A stretch of 41,190 bases of DNA from Candidatus Accumulibacter meliphilus (GTDB taxonomy: Bacteria; Pseudomonadota; Gammaproteobacteria; Burkholderiales; Rhodocyclaceae): assembly GCA_003332265.1 (NCBI GenBank), contig QPGA01000003.1, positions 1 to 41,190 on the forward strand, given 5' to 3'. The notes beneath the pieces are model-generated. The model worked only from the letters and a program-made list of their open reading frames with translations, did not search any database and was not told where the DNA came from. A program made the position numbers and the translations under genes. Shown piece by piece: positions 17,997 through 26,426 of this stretch. Each line of letters begins with the position of its first letter. The first letter of the stretch is position 1.

Positions 17997-19820
17997 CTAG
18001 CCCGCCGCTGGCGGGTCGCTGCGACCGGCGGCGTAGCTGCCGGGAGCATCCTCGATTACTTTCAGTGCCCGCTCACCCGGCTGGCGGGCGACGACCAGGG
18101 TATTGGCTTCGGCTTGCGCGAGCAGCCATTTTTGCCAATCGGTCCACCATGAACCGTGGTGCCGCGTGGCGCTGCTCAGGAAGTCGTCTGCCTTTTCGGG
18201 CAGGGGAGTCGTGTCGTTGGTCCAGTAGCCGTGTCGCCTGGCGGCGGGTGGATTGATCGTTCCGGCCAGGTGGCCGGAGCCGCCGAGCACGAATCTCCGC
18301 GCACCGCCCGGCAGTTGCGCGCCGCGGTAAGCGCTCTTCCAAGGGGCAATGTGGTCTTCGATGGTGGCCAGGAAATAACAGGGCAGCTTTACCCGGGAGA
18401 TGTCGATGTCGACACCGGCCAGAGCAACGCCGCCCGGCTGGCACAGTTTATTGGCCTGGTAGAAGTTCTCTACATAGAACTGGTGCAGTGCCGTCGGCAT
18501 GCGCGTCGAGTCGCTGTTCCAGTGCAGCTGTTCGAGCGGGAAGCGATCCTTGCCGAGCAGGTAGGTATCGACTACGAAGGACCAGATCAGGTCGTTGGCG
18601 TGCAGCATCTGGTAAGTGCTGGCCAGCGCCGCGCTGTGGCGATCGCGCGCGCGAGCGGTTTTTTTTGCCGCAGGAGCCGCCGTCGCGGCCAGGGTCGCTA
18701 GTTCGCCGGGTTCGGAAAAGTCGATCAGTGTCCCCAGGAAAGTCGCCGAAGCCGCGCGTGTGTCGCGCTGGGCGGCCATCCAGGCGAGGGTGGCCATCAG
18801 CAGCGTGCCGCCGAGGCAGTAGGCGACGAGATCGATCTGTTTCTCGCCGGTCGCCTGTTCAACGGCATCGATCGCGGCCAGCACGCCATCGACGAGATAG
18901 TCGGCAAACCCTTTCTGCGCCAGTCGCTGGTCGGGGTCGACCCAGCTGATGATGAAGGTCGTGAAGCCTTGTTCGCTTGCCCAGCGGACGAAGGAGTTGC
19001 TTTCGCCAAGGTCGAAGACGTAGTACTTGTTGATCCACGGCGGCACGATCAGCAAGGGCTTCCGGTGTTGATGGCTGCCGGCCGCCTGGTACTGAATCAA
19101 TTGCAGCAGCTCGTTCTGGTAGATCACCTTGCCCGGGGTGCTGGCCAGGTCTGCGCCGAGGCGCAAGCCACCCCTGTCATGCGACCGTGGCAGCCCTTGC
19201 TGATCGCCTGCTGCAAGATCCTTGAGCAGGTGTTTCAAGCCCTTGAGAAGGTTCTTGCCCTTGCTATTTACCGTTTCGCGCAGCACTTCGGGGTTGGTGA
19301 GCGCAAAGTTGGTTGGCGATAGCGCGTCGACGTATTGCCGGGTGAGCGTGTTTACCCCGTGCTGGGTCGTTTCGTCGAGGCTCGCGGCGCTGGCCACCGT
19401 CTGGTGCAGGTGGCGAGCCGTGATGAGGTAGGATTGCTTGATGAAGTCGAAGAGGAAATTGTCCTCCCAGGCCTGGTCGTCGAAGCGTGTGTCGTGCGCG
19501 TCCGGGCTAACGACGCTGTGGAAAGGCAGGCCCATTCTGCGCAGTGTGGTTTGCTGCCACAGCTGGATATGGTCACGCATCATCGCCATCTGTGTTTGCG
19601 CCAGGCGGTAGGGGCTGGTCAGCAGGCGTGCCGAGAGATCCATGTATGCCTTGGCGAGCTCGAATTCCTCGCTGGGGAACCAGATGCCTTTCCGGGCGGT
19701 TTTCTTCATGTGCCGACGCAGCAGCAGCGACGCGCGCTGGGCGACTTCCAGATAGCTGTCGGCGACCTCTGCGGCTGCAGGCAGAGATCGGTCTTGGGCA
19801 CTCGCTGGCGGCAATCTCAT
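17997..19820 (-). CDS. phaC: Class I poly(3-hydroxyalkanoate) synthase
   Basis: PhaC polymerises 3-hydroxyacyl-CoA into PHB granules. The 607-residue protein has the N-terminal PhaC region and the alpha/beta-hydrolase core. The catalytic triad is Cys335 (in LVAYCLGGT), Asp489 (in TIEDHIAPW) and His517 (in GGSGHLAG). The lipase-like box is A-Y-C-L-G instead of the common G-x-C-x-G. Residues about 376-396 form an Ala/Lys/Arg-rich stretch (AATAAPAAKKTARARDR) in the cap region that I would not expect in the best-known enzymes. phaA, phaB and phasin genes are not adjacent. It starts 2 bp after the upstream metallo-hydrolase gene, implying coupling. Confidence 0.94.
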   Translation of the reverse strand: MRLPPASAQDRSLPAAAEVADSYLEVAQRASLLLRRHMKKTARKGIWFPSEEFELAKAYMDLSARLLTSPYRLAQTQMAMMRDHIQLWQQTTLRRMGLPFHSVVSPDAHDTRFDDQAWEDNFLFDFIKQSYLITARHLHQTVASAASLDETTQHGVNTLTRQYVDALSPTNFALTNPEVLRETVNSKGKNLLKGLKHLLKDLAAGDQQGLPRSHDRGGLRLGADLASTPGKVIYQNELLQLIQYQAAGSHQHRKPLLIVPPWINKYYVFDLGESNSFVRWASEQGFTTFIISWVDPDQRLAQKGFADYLVDGVLAAIDAVEQATGEKQIDLVAYCLGGTLLMATLAWMAAQRDTRAASATFLGTLIDFSEPGELATLAATAAPAAKKTARARDRHSAALASTYQMLHANDLIWSFVVDTYLLGKDRFPLEQLHWNSDSTRMPTALHQFYVENFYQANKLCQPGGVALAGVDIDISRVKLPCYFLATIEDHIAPWKSAYRGAQLPGGARRFVLGGSGHLAGTINPPAARRHGYWTNDTTPLPEKADDFLSSATRHHGSWWTDWQKWLLAQAEANTLVVARQPGERALKVIEDAPGSYAAGRSDPPAAG

Positions 19821-19822
19821 GG

Positions 19823-20890
19823 TCAGTGTCCTGCGGGTTTTCCTGCTGGCCTGGCGGCATCCTGCCTTCTGACGAAGCGGATCAGGCCGTTGTCGTCCTC
19901 GCTGCGCAGCAGTCGGCCGGCGTGCTCAAGCCGGTTGAGATGGGCGATCGCCTCACCCATGGCGAACATCGTCTGATGGGTGTCGAGATCGCGCGCGAAC
20001 AGGGTCATCAGCAAGTCAGCCGCGCTGCGCGGGCTGGTGCACTGATCTTCGAGAAGCTGCAGCCGCTCTTCATGATGCGCATGCAGGGCATTGACCCGGT
20101 TCTCGATACCATGGAACGGCAAGCCGTGCGACGGCAGCACCAGCGTTTCGGGAGGCAGTTCGCGGTAGCGGTCGATCGAGTTCAGGAAATCGTTTAGCGA
20201 ATCGGCCCGCGGGGTGACTGCGAAAACGCTGATATTGGTCGAGATCTTGGGCAACAGCATGTCACCGGAAATCAGGATCCCCAGCTCGCGACAGTAGAGC
20301 GCTGCGTGTTCCGGGGAGTGGCCGAAGCCGAGGCGAACCTGCCAGCGGCGCTTGCCGATGCGCAACTCGTCGCCGCCAAACAGGCGCTGGTAACTGGTCG
20401 GCAGGCTCGGTACGCCGCGGTTGTAGTTGCCGCTACGGCGTTCCAGCGCCGCGCAACGGTCGGCGTCGAGTCCGTGCGCGCGAAACTGGCGCAGCATCGG
20501 CTGATTGCCGTGGCCACCGATTTCGTGCCAGACGGCGTGCGCGGTCAGATACTCGCCCAGCGTCATGCACACTGGCGCACCGGTCTGCTCCTGCAGCCAG
20601 GCCGCTAGGCCGAGGTGATCGGGGTGAAAGTGGGTGACGATGATACGCACGATACGCCCGCCACGCTCGCTGGTGTTCAGCCGCGAAAGGATCGTCTGCC
20701 AGCACGCCTTGACCGCATCGAGAGCGAAACCGGTATCGACAATCGTCCAGCCGTCGTCGTCCTCGAGCAGCCAGAGATTGATGTGATTCAGCGCGAAAGG
20801 CAGCGGCATCCGCAACCAGTGGATTCCGGGAGCGACGGAAAAGGTTTCTCCGGCAGCCGGCGGGGTGGCAAAAGGATAGTCGGGGAGCAT
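19823..20890 (-). CDS. Metallo-beta-lactamase-fold hydrolase
   Basis: This 355-residue MBL-fold protein has the metal motif THFHPDHLG (about residues 86-94), GFGHSPEHAALY and LISGDMLLP, and a late SHG. The C-terminal ~90 residues are helical (HAHHEERLQLLEDQ), as in glyoxalase-II/RNase-Z-like thioester hydrolases with a winged-helix tail. Its tight pairing with phaC suggests a substrate linked to hydroxyacyl-CoA or PHA metabolism; that is inference. It is divergent from the MerR-type gene. Confidence 0.85.
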   Translation of the reverse strand: MLPDYPFATPPAAGETFSVAPGIHWLRMPLPFALNHINLWLLEDDDGWTIVDTGFALDAVKACWQTILSRLNTSERGGRIVRIIVTHFHPDHLGLAAWLQEQTGAPVCMTLGEYLTAHAVWHEIGGHGNQPMLRQFRAHGLDADRCAALERRSGNYNRGVPSLPTSYQRLFGGDELRIGKRRWQVRLGFGHSPEHAALYCRELGILISGDMLLPKISTNISVFAVTPRADSLNDFLNSIDRYRELPPETLVLPSHGLPFHGIENRVNALHAHHEERLQLLEDQCTSPRSAADLLMTLFARDLDTHQTMFAMGEAIAHLNRLEHAGRLLRSEDDNGLIRFVRRQDAARPAGKPAGH

Positions 20891-20921
20891 TTGGCCGTGG
20901 ATTGTAAAAACGTCCGAAATC

Positions 20922-20927
20922 TATAAA
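20922..20927 (+). promoter_or_regulatory. Candidate -10 box upstream of the liu cluster
   Basis: TATAAA lies 33 bp upstream of the truncated regulator's start, in the only AT-rich part of a 64-bp divergent gap. A single ACGT half-site (20910-20913) is present. I do not see the full palindromic ACGT-nn-ACGT operator described for LiuR, so autoregulation cannot be claimed. Confidence 0.3.
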
Positions 20928-20954
20928 CTTGGCCGCTCAGGAGGCTGGCCCCTG

Positions 20955-21197
20955 ATGGCCTCTGCAGCGAAGCATTCTACACGTGATCAGACTCTGGACA
21001 GCCCTGCGGTGGACCAGCAAGCGACGACCTTCAGCATTTCCGATCTGGCGCGAGAGTTTCACATCACGCCGCGAACGATCCGTTTCTACGAAGACCAGGG
21101 TCTGCTGTCGCCGATGCGCGAGGGGCGGACACGCGTCTTCACGCGCCGTCACCGCACGCGTCTGAAGCTTGCCCTGCGCGGCAAGCACCCGCGCTAA
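20955..21197 (+). CDS. Truncated MerR-family regulator, LiuR-like DNA-binding domain only
   Basis: This 80-residue protein begins with a ~25-residue extension. It then has a complete MerR winged-helix signature, FSISDLAREFHITPRTIRFYEDQGLLSPMREGRTRVFTRRHRTRLKLALRGK (about 26-77), and stops at GKHPR. LiuR-type regulators continue for roughly 50-70 more residues forming the dimerisation helix. Only 33 bp separate the stop from the next gene, and no remnant is visible there in any frame. The gene therefore looks 3'-deleted rather than frameshifted. AGGAGG lies ten bases before the ATG. Position and sequence say it was the liu cluster's regulator; whether it still works is unknown. Confidence 0.75.
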   Translation: MASAAKHSTRDQTLDSPAVDQQATTFSISDLAREFHITPRTIRFYEDQGLLSPMREGRTRVFTRRHRTRLKLALRGKHPR

Positions 21198-21230
21198 GTC
21201 ACCACCAAGCCCACCCAAGGAGCGAGAGAC

Positions 21231-22394
21231 ATGGAATATCCGAGCCTCAATTTTGCCCACGGCGAAACGATCGACATGCTGCGGGAAAGCATTCGCAGCT
21301 TTGCTGCTGACGAAATCGCGCCGCGTGCCGAGGCCATCGATCGTGACAATCTGTTCCCCGCCGACCTGTGGCGCAAGCTCGGCGCCATGGGCCTGCTCGG
21401 GATGACCGCCGATGAGGAGTACGGCGGAACCGGGCTCGGCTATCTGGCGCACATCATCGCCATGGAAGAAATTTCGCGGGCGTCGGCGAGTGTCGCCCTG
21501 TCTTACGGGGCGCACTCCAACCTCTGCGTCAATCAGATCGGTCGCAACGGCAGCGCGGCGCAGAAAGCCCGCTACTTGCCGAAGCTGATTTCCGGCGAGC
21601 ACGTCGGCGCGCTGGCGATGTCCGAAGCCAACGCCGGTTCCGACGTGGTGAGCATGAAGCTGCGCGCCGAAGCCAGGGGCGATCATTTCGTGCTCAATGG
21701 CGGCAAGATGTGGATCACCAACGGCGGTGACGCCGACACGCTGGTGGTTTACGCCAAGACCGACATCAACGCCGGCCCGAAAGGGATCAGCGCGCTGATT
21801 GTCGAAAAGGGAATGAAAGGTTTCTCCTGCGGATCGAAGCTCGACAAACTCGGCATGCGCGGCTCGAACACCTACCCGCTGTTTTTCGACGACTGCGAAG
21901 TACCACTGGAAAATGTGCTTGGTCAGGTCAACGGCGGCGTGCGCGTGCTGATGAGTGGCCTCGACTATGAGCGCGCGGTGCTCGCCGGTGGTCCGCTGGG
22001 GCTCATGGCCGCGGCGATGGATCTGGTGTTGCCCTACCTGCACGACCGCCAGCAGTTCGGTCAGGCGATTGGCGAGTTCCAGTTGATGCAGGGCAAGGTC
22101 GCCGACATGTACACCACTTTCAACGTCTGTCGGGCCTACGTCTATGCCGTGGGCCAGGCCTGCGATCGCGGCGAAACGACGCGCAAGGACGCCGCCGGTG
22201 CCATCCTCTACGCTGCCGAAAAAGCAACCTGGATGGCCGGCGAAACGATCCAGACGCTCGGCGGAAATGGCTACATCAACGAGTATCCGGCCGGCAGGCT
22301 GTGGCGCGACGCGAAGCTCTACGAGATCGGCGCCGGTACTTCGGAAATCCGTCGTATGCTGATCGGTCGCGAACTATTCGCCGACACCCTTTGA
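21231..22394 (+). CDS. liuA: Isovaleryl-CoA dehydrogenase
   Basis: This FAD enzyme oxidises isovaleryl-CoA to 3-methylcrotonyl-CoA, passing electrons to ETF. The protein is 387 residues. The catalytic base is Glu247 in [16 protein letters not shown]. This is the internal position special to isovaleryl-CoA dehydrogenases, rather than the C-terminal glutamate of most acyl-CoA dehydrogenases. Other signatures are [10 protein letters not shown] and [19 protein letters not shown] precedes the start. It is the first enzyme gene of the cluster and is followed after 133 bp by the GNAT-carbonic anhydrase gene. Confidence 0.95.
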   Translation: MEYPSLNFAHGETIDMLRESIRSFAADEIAPRAEAIDRDNLFPADLWRKLGAMGLLGMTADEEYGGTGLGYLAHIIAMEEISRASASVALSYGAHSNLCVNQIGRNGSAAQKARYLPKLISGEHVGALAMSEANAGSDVVSMKLRAEARGDHFVLNGGKMWITNGGDADTLVVYAKTDINAGPKGISALIVEKGMKGFSCGSKLDKLGMRGSNTYPLFFDDCEVPLENVLGQVNGGVRVLMSGLDYERAVLAGGPLGLMAAAMDLVLPYLHDRQQFGQAIGEFQLMQGKVADMYTTFNVCRAYVYAVGQACDRGETTRKDAAGAILYAAEKATWMAGETIQTLGGNGYINEYPAGRLWRDAKLYEIGAGTSEIRRMLIGRELFADTL

Positions 22395-22527
22395 GGCGCA
22401 AAACGCAGCGCAAAAAACGCAGCGCATGCCGCCGGCGCAAGCGGGCAAGGCGCATCCCTTGCGCCAGCGCTGCACGCATTTTCAGCCACTGTTTTTTCCA
22501 TCCACGCACCTAGTCTTCCAGAAGATC

Positions 22528-23670
22528 ATGACCACCACTCTGCGTAACCTCACTGCTGACGATACCGCCGCTGTCGAACATGTTCGCCAGTTCTTTCGCA
22601 CCTACGCCGCCTGGCTGGGCGTCGATCTGTCGTTCCAGGGTTTCGAGGAGGAAATGGCTTCGCTGCCGGGGGCCTATGCGGCTCCCGCCGGTCGCCTCTT
22701 CTACGCCGAGCGTAACGGCCAGCCGGCTGGCTGCGTCGGCATCCGGCCGCTCTCCGCGGGACTGTGCGAAATGAAGCGCTTATACGTCGAGCCCAGTCAG
22801 CGTAGTGCCGGTGTCGGCCTCGAGCTGGCGCTGGCGGCGATCAAGGCGGCCAAGGAAATCGGCTACAAGCGGCTGCTGCTCGACACCCTGCCGGCGATGC
22901 GCGTCGCTGTGCGCCTGTATCGCGAATTGGGGTTTCACGAAGCGCCAGCCTACTACCAGACGCCGATCGAAGGGACGATGTTCCTGGCTCTCGATCTGCA
23001 GAACTGGACCGAGCAAGAAGTGGCCAACGAAAACCTCTTTCACCTTTTCGACTTCAACCGTGCCTGGTCGAATCGCATGCAGGAAAGCGATACCGAGTAC
23101 TTCATGCGTCTGTCGCAGCTGCAGACGCCGGAGTATCTGTGGATCGGGTGTTCGGACTCGCGGGTGCCGGCCAACGAGATCGTCGGCCTGCTGCCGGGCG
23201 AGATCTTCGTGCATCGCAACGTTGCCAACGTCGTCGTGCACACCGATCTCAACTGCCTGTCGGTGATTCAGTTCGCCGTCGATGCGCTCAAGGTGCGGCA
23301 CGTCATGGTCGTCGGCCACTATGGCTGCGGCGGCGTCAAGGCGGCGCTCAATCGCGATCGCGTCGGGCTGGTCGACATCTGGCTGCGGCACGTCCGTGAT
23401 GTCCATGACAAGCACCTGGCGCGCGTCGATGGCCTGCCGCCTGAAAAGCGACATGATCGCCTGTGCGAGCTCAATGTCCTCGAACAGGTGGCCAACGTCT
23501 GCCAGACTTTCGTTGTTCAGGATGCCTGGCAGCGGGGCCAGGCGCTGACCGTGCACGGTTGGATCTACGGCCTCAAGGACGGTTTGATGCGCGACCTTGG
23601 CTTTACCGTGCATCGCCCGGACGACCTGCTGCCTACTTACTTGACAGCGCTCGAAGCCTTGCAGGGCTGA
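22528..23670 (+). CDS. GNAT acetyltransferase-beta-carbonic anhydrase fusion protein
   Basis: One uninterrupted frame of about 380 residues joins two families. Residues about 1-157 are a GNAT N-acetyltransferase, with EMKRLYVEPSQRSAGVGLELALAAI (acetyl-CoA loop), LLLDTLPAMRVAVRLYRELGF and a final strand TMFLALDL. After a short linker, residues about 172-380 are a complete Can-type beta-carbonic anhydrase: WIGCSDSR (Cys208, Asp210), HRNVANVV, GHYGCGG (His264, Cys267), ELNVLEQV, HGWIYGLKDG. All zinc ligands are present. No stop or start context is seen at the junction (about 23000-23040). The frame is open upstream to 22426, but MTTTLRNLTADD at 22528 is the natural start. A carbonic anhydrase beside a biotin carboxylase cluster could supply bicarbonate. 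Confidence 0.9.
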   Translation: MTTTLRNLTADDTAAVEHVRQFFRTYAAWLGVDLSFQGFEEEMASLPGAYAAPAGRLFYAERNGQPAGCVGIRPLSAGLCEMKRLYVEPSQRSAGVGLELALAAIKAAKEIGYKRLLLDTLPAMRVAVRLYRELGFHEAPAYYQTPIEGTMFLALDLQNWTEQEVANENLFHLFDFNRAWSNRMQESDTEYFMRLSQLQTPEYLWIGCSDSRVPANEIVGLLPGEIFVHRNVANVVVHTDLNCLSVIQFAVDALKVRHVMVVGHYGCGGVKAALNRDRVGLVDIWLRHVRDVHDKHLARVDGLPPEKRHDRLCELNVLEQVANVCQTFVVQDAWQRGQALTVHGWIYGLKDGLMRDLGFTVHRPDDLLPTYLTALEALQG

Positions 23671-23672
23671 GT

Positions 23673-24629
23673 GTGGCGGCTTCCTTGTCAGTGGCCCTGG
23701 CGCGCGTGGCGGCGTCGCCGGCAACCTATTTCAAGCTGATTGCCACGGCGGCGCTGTGGGGGGCGACCTGGGTCGCCGCGCGCATCGCGGTCAGCGAGGC
23801 CGCGCCGCTGGCCGTGGCCAGTTGGCGCTTCCTGCTTGCTGCGCTGGTTCTCGGCGCGCTGCTGGTCGTTCGTGAAGGCTGGCCACGCTGGTCAGTCGGC
23901 GAGTGGCTGACGCTGAGCGCCATGGGCGCCAGTGGCATTTTCCTCTACAACGTCTGCTTTCTCTACGGCATGACCATGATCCAGGCCGGTCGCGGCGCTC
24001 TGGTGGTGGCCCTGACGCCGGCGCTGATCGCCGCCAGCGACAGCCTGCTGTTCGGCGCGCCGATGTCGCCGGGCAAGGCGCTCGGCATCGGCCTGGCTGC
24101 TTTCGGCTGCCTGCTGGTGGTCACCAATGGCCATCCCTACCTGCTCATCGCCGGTGAGGTGGGTCTTGGCGAATGGCTGATCATCGGCTGTGCCGTGATG
24201 TGGACGGCCTACACTTTCCTCGGGCGGCGAGGTACTCGTTCGCTGTCACCGCTGGCGATGACTTTCGGCGCCAGCCTTACCGGCTGGTTGATGCTGACTT
24301 CTGCGGCGCTGTTGCAGGGGTCGCTGTTTTCGCTGGCAGAAACGAGCTGGCGTGGTTGGAGTGCGATCGCCTTTCTGGGTCTTTTCGGCACCGCCCTGGC
24401 CTTCACCTGGTACGCCGAAGCCGTGCACCGCATCGGCGCTACGCGCTCGGCAGCGTTCATCAATCTGGTGCCGGTCAGCGCTGTCATTCTTGGCGCCGTT
24501 TTGCTCGGCGAGCGGCTCGGGGTGGCGGTGCTGAGCGGTGGGGCGCTGGTAATTACCGGCGTCTACATTACCAATCGCGCCGGCGCGAAACTTGCGTCCG
24601 GTGCCAATTTCAAGGAGAAAGCTGCATGA
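23673..24629 (+). CDS. EamA/DMT-family membrane transporter
   Basis: This protein of about 318 residues has two repeated EamA domains, roughly ten hydrophobic helices (for example TAALWGATWVAARIAVSEAAP, AALVLGALLVV, FLGLFGTALAFTWYAEAV). The family exports small metabolites; the substrate is not predictable. Start choice is uncertain: GTG 23673, only 2 bp after the carbonic anhydrase stop, or GTG 23691. It ends in an ATGA overlap with the next acyl-CoA dehydrogenase gene, so both are likely translated from one mRNA. Confidence 0.85.
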   Translation: MAASLSVALARVAASPATYFKLIATAALWGATWVAARIAVSEAAPLAVASWRFLLAALVLGALLVVREGWPRWSVGEWLTLSAMGASGIFLYNVCFLYGMTMIQAGRGALVVALTPALIAASDSLLFGAPMSPGKALGIGLAAFGCLLVVTNGHPYLLIAGEVGLGEWLIIGCAVMWTAYTFLGRRGTRSLSPLAMTFGASLTGWLMLTSAALLQGSLFSLAETSWRGWSAIAFLGLFGTALAFTWYAEAVHRIGATRSAAFINLVPVSAVILGAVLLGERLGVAVLSGGALVITGVYITNRAGAKLASGANFKEKAA

Positions 24630-25762
24630 TTCTGACTCAGGAACAGGAGATGATCCGCGAATCGCTGCGTGACTTCGCGCAGGAGCGCCTGGCCCCCTTC
24701 GCTGGCGAATGGGACCGTAATCACACTTTCCCGGCGGAAGCCTTGCGCGAGCTCGGCGAGCTAGGTGCGCTCGGGATGGTCGTTCCTGAACAATGGGGCG
24801 GTGCCGGCATGGACTACATGTCGCTGGTGCTGGTGATCGAAGAAATCGCCGCCGGCGATGGCGCCACTTCGACCATCGTCAGCGTCCAGAACTCGCTGGC
24901 CTGCGGCATCACCATGAAATACGGCACTGACGAGCAGAAGGAGACCTGGCTGAAACCGCTGGCCAGCGGCGAGAAGCTCGGCTGCTTCTGCCTGACCGAA
25001 CCGCACACCGGTTCCGATGCCGCGGCGATCACCACTCGGGCCGACCGCGACGGCGACCATTTCGTCCTCAACGGCGTCAAGCAGTTCATCACCACTGGCA
25101 AATACGGGCAGGTGGCGATCGTCTTCGCCGTCACCGACAAGGCGGCCGGCAAGAAAGGCATTTCGTGTTTCCTGGTGCCGACCGATACGCCTGGCTACAT
25201 CGTCGCCCGCATCGAGGAAAAAATGGGTCAGCGCGCTTCGGATACCGCCCAGATCCTGTTCGAAAACTGCCGCGTTCCCGCCTCCAGCCTGCTCGGTGGC
25301 GAAGGTGACGGCTACCGCATCGCCCTCTCCAACCTCGAAGCCGGCCGCATCGGTATCGCCGCGCAGTCGGTTGGCATGGCCCGTGCCGCCTTCGAATGCG
25401 CGGTGCAATACGCCAAGGACCGTGAGACTTTCGGCAAGCCGATTATCGAGCACCAGGCAGTCAGCTTTCGTCTCGCCGACATGGCCACCCAGATCGACGC
25501 CGCACGGTTGATGGTCTGGCGCGCCGCAACTTTCAAGGATGCCGGCAAGCCCTGCCTGAAGGAAGCTTCGATGGCCAAGATGTTTGCTTCCGAAATGGCC
25601 GAGAAAGTCTGTTCGGACGCCATCCAGATTCTCGGCGGTTACGGCTACGTCAGCGACTTCCCGGTCGAGCGGATCTACCGCGACGTGCGCGTCTGTCAGA
25701 TTTACGAAGGCGCCAACGACATCCAGCGCTTGGTCATCGGGCGCGCCGTTGCCGACGCGTAG
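24626..25762 (+). CDS. Acyl-CoA dehydrogenase (short/branched-chain type)
   Basis: This second FAD acyl-CoA dehydrogenase has 378 residues. It has FCLTEPHTGSDAAAI, QILGGYGYVSDFPVERIYRD and the C-terminal catalytic glutamate Glu361 in IYEGANDIQRLVIGRA. The base position separates it from LiuA and places it with butyryl/2-methyl-branched-chain/short-chain enzymes. The exact acyl substrate is not certain. AAGGAG (24612-24617) lies nine bases before the ATG. Its position inside the liu cluster suggests a related branched-chain or fatty acyl-CoA. Confidence 0.93.
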   Translation: MILTQEQEMIRESLRDFAQERLAPFAGEWDRNHTFPAEALRELGELGALGMVVPEQWGGAGMDYMSLVLVIEEIAAGDGATSTIVSVQNSLACGITMKYGTDEQKETWLKPLASGEKLGCFCLTEPHTGSDAAAITTRADRDGDHFVLNGVKQFITTGKYGQVAIVFAVTDKAAGKKGISCFLVPTDTPGYIVARIEEKMGQRASDTAQILFENCRVPASSLLGGEGDGYRIALSNLEAGRIGIAAQSVGMARAAFECAVQYAKDRETFGKPIIEHQAVSFRLADMATQIDAARLMVWRAATFKDAGKPCLKEASMAKMFASEMAEKVCSDAIQILGGYGYVSDFPVERIYRDVRVCQIYEGANDIQRLVIGRAVADA

Positions 25763-25895
25763 CATGAGCCCTTATGCTCGTCAGCCGGAGGTGGACACCG
25801 TCTGGCGCGTGATGCGGATGAAAGACCGACGAGATTTTCGATAATCGGCCGACCTTGATTTACGGCGACACGCAGCCAATGCAGAGAGGTGTTTC

Positions 25896-26096
25896 ATGAT
25901 TGAAATAGAGCTACTGGAAAGGCAGATCGCGGAGCTGGATGAGACTTCCTTTCGGAAGCTCCGCGAGTGGTTTCTCGAGTTCGATCAGTCGCGTTGGGAC
26001 CAGAAGCTTACAGACGACTCCAGCGCTGGAAAGCTTCAATTCCTTGTCAATGCAGCGCTCGGCGAGCTTGAGTCCGGACGGACGCGAGACCTTTGA
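25896..26096 (+). CDS. Putative antitoxin of a RelE/ParE-type pair
   Basis: This small acidic 66-residue protein (MIEIELLERQIAELDETSFRKLREWFLEFDQSRWDQ and a C-terminal GKLQFLVNAALGELESGRTRDL) overlaps the downstream toxin-like gene by TTGA. It has no clear DNA-binding motif. Short helical proteins of this kind commonly accompany RelE/ParE toxins; the assignment leans on context. AGAGAGG precedes the start. Confidence 0.72.
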   Translation: MIEIELLERQIAELDETSFRKLREWFLEFDQSRWDQKLTDDSSAGKLQFLVNAALGELESGRTRDL

Positions 26097-26347
26097 AACA
26101 CAAGGCGGCGTCCAGCTTCTGGACTTGCTACGAACGTCTGCCGGTCGAAATCCGAAGCGTCGCCGACAAGAATCTTCAACTACTGAAGACAGACCCTTCT
26201 CACCCTTCGCTGCACTTCAAGAAGCTAGGGAAAGTCTGGTCTGCGCGGGTTGGATTACATTATCGAGCACTCGCCACACCGATTGAGGGCGGTTTCCTCT
26301 GGATCTGGATAGGCACGCATGCCGACTACGACAAACTATTTGGCTGA
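26093..26347 (+). CDS. RelE/ParE-family toxin-like protein
   Basis: This 84-residue protein starts at TTG 26093 inside the antitoxin stop. The ParE/RelE fold pattern is visible: an N-terminal helix region (FWTCYERLPVEIRSVADKNLQLLKTDPSHPSLHFKKLG), then strands VWSARVGLHYRALA and FLWIWIGTHADYDKLFG. The LH(Y)RAL strand and GTHxxYDKL C-terminus are characteristic of this toxin group. Whether it cleaves mRNA or targets gyrase cannot be told. Together with the preceding gene it forms a two-gene module inserted between catabolic genes. Confidence 0.8.
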   Translation: MKHKAASSFWTCYERLPVEIRSVADKNLQLLKTDPSHPSLHFKKLGKVWSARVGLHYRALATPIEGGFLWIWIGTHADYDKLFG

Positions 26348-26426
26348 CACCGTGCCGCGGCGAAGTCGCTTCCCCGGGCGCTGAGCCTGAACGGTCAACC
26401 CATCCTCTGATCGCGAAAACCAGACC

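Noticed and set aside
21198-21230. Frameshifted remainder of the MerR/LiuR regulator
   Set aside because: The 33 bp before liuA do not encode LiuR-like sequence in any frame, so truncation rather than a frameshift is favoured.
23463-23672. Upstream extension of the EamA transporter frame into the carbonic anhydrase gene
   Set aside because: It overlaps the conserved carbonic anhydrase C-terminus in another frame; the transporter's natural N-terminus begins after the stop at 23670.
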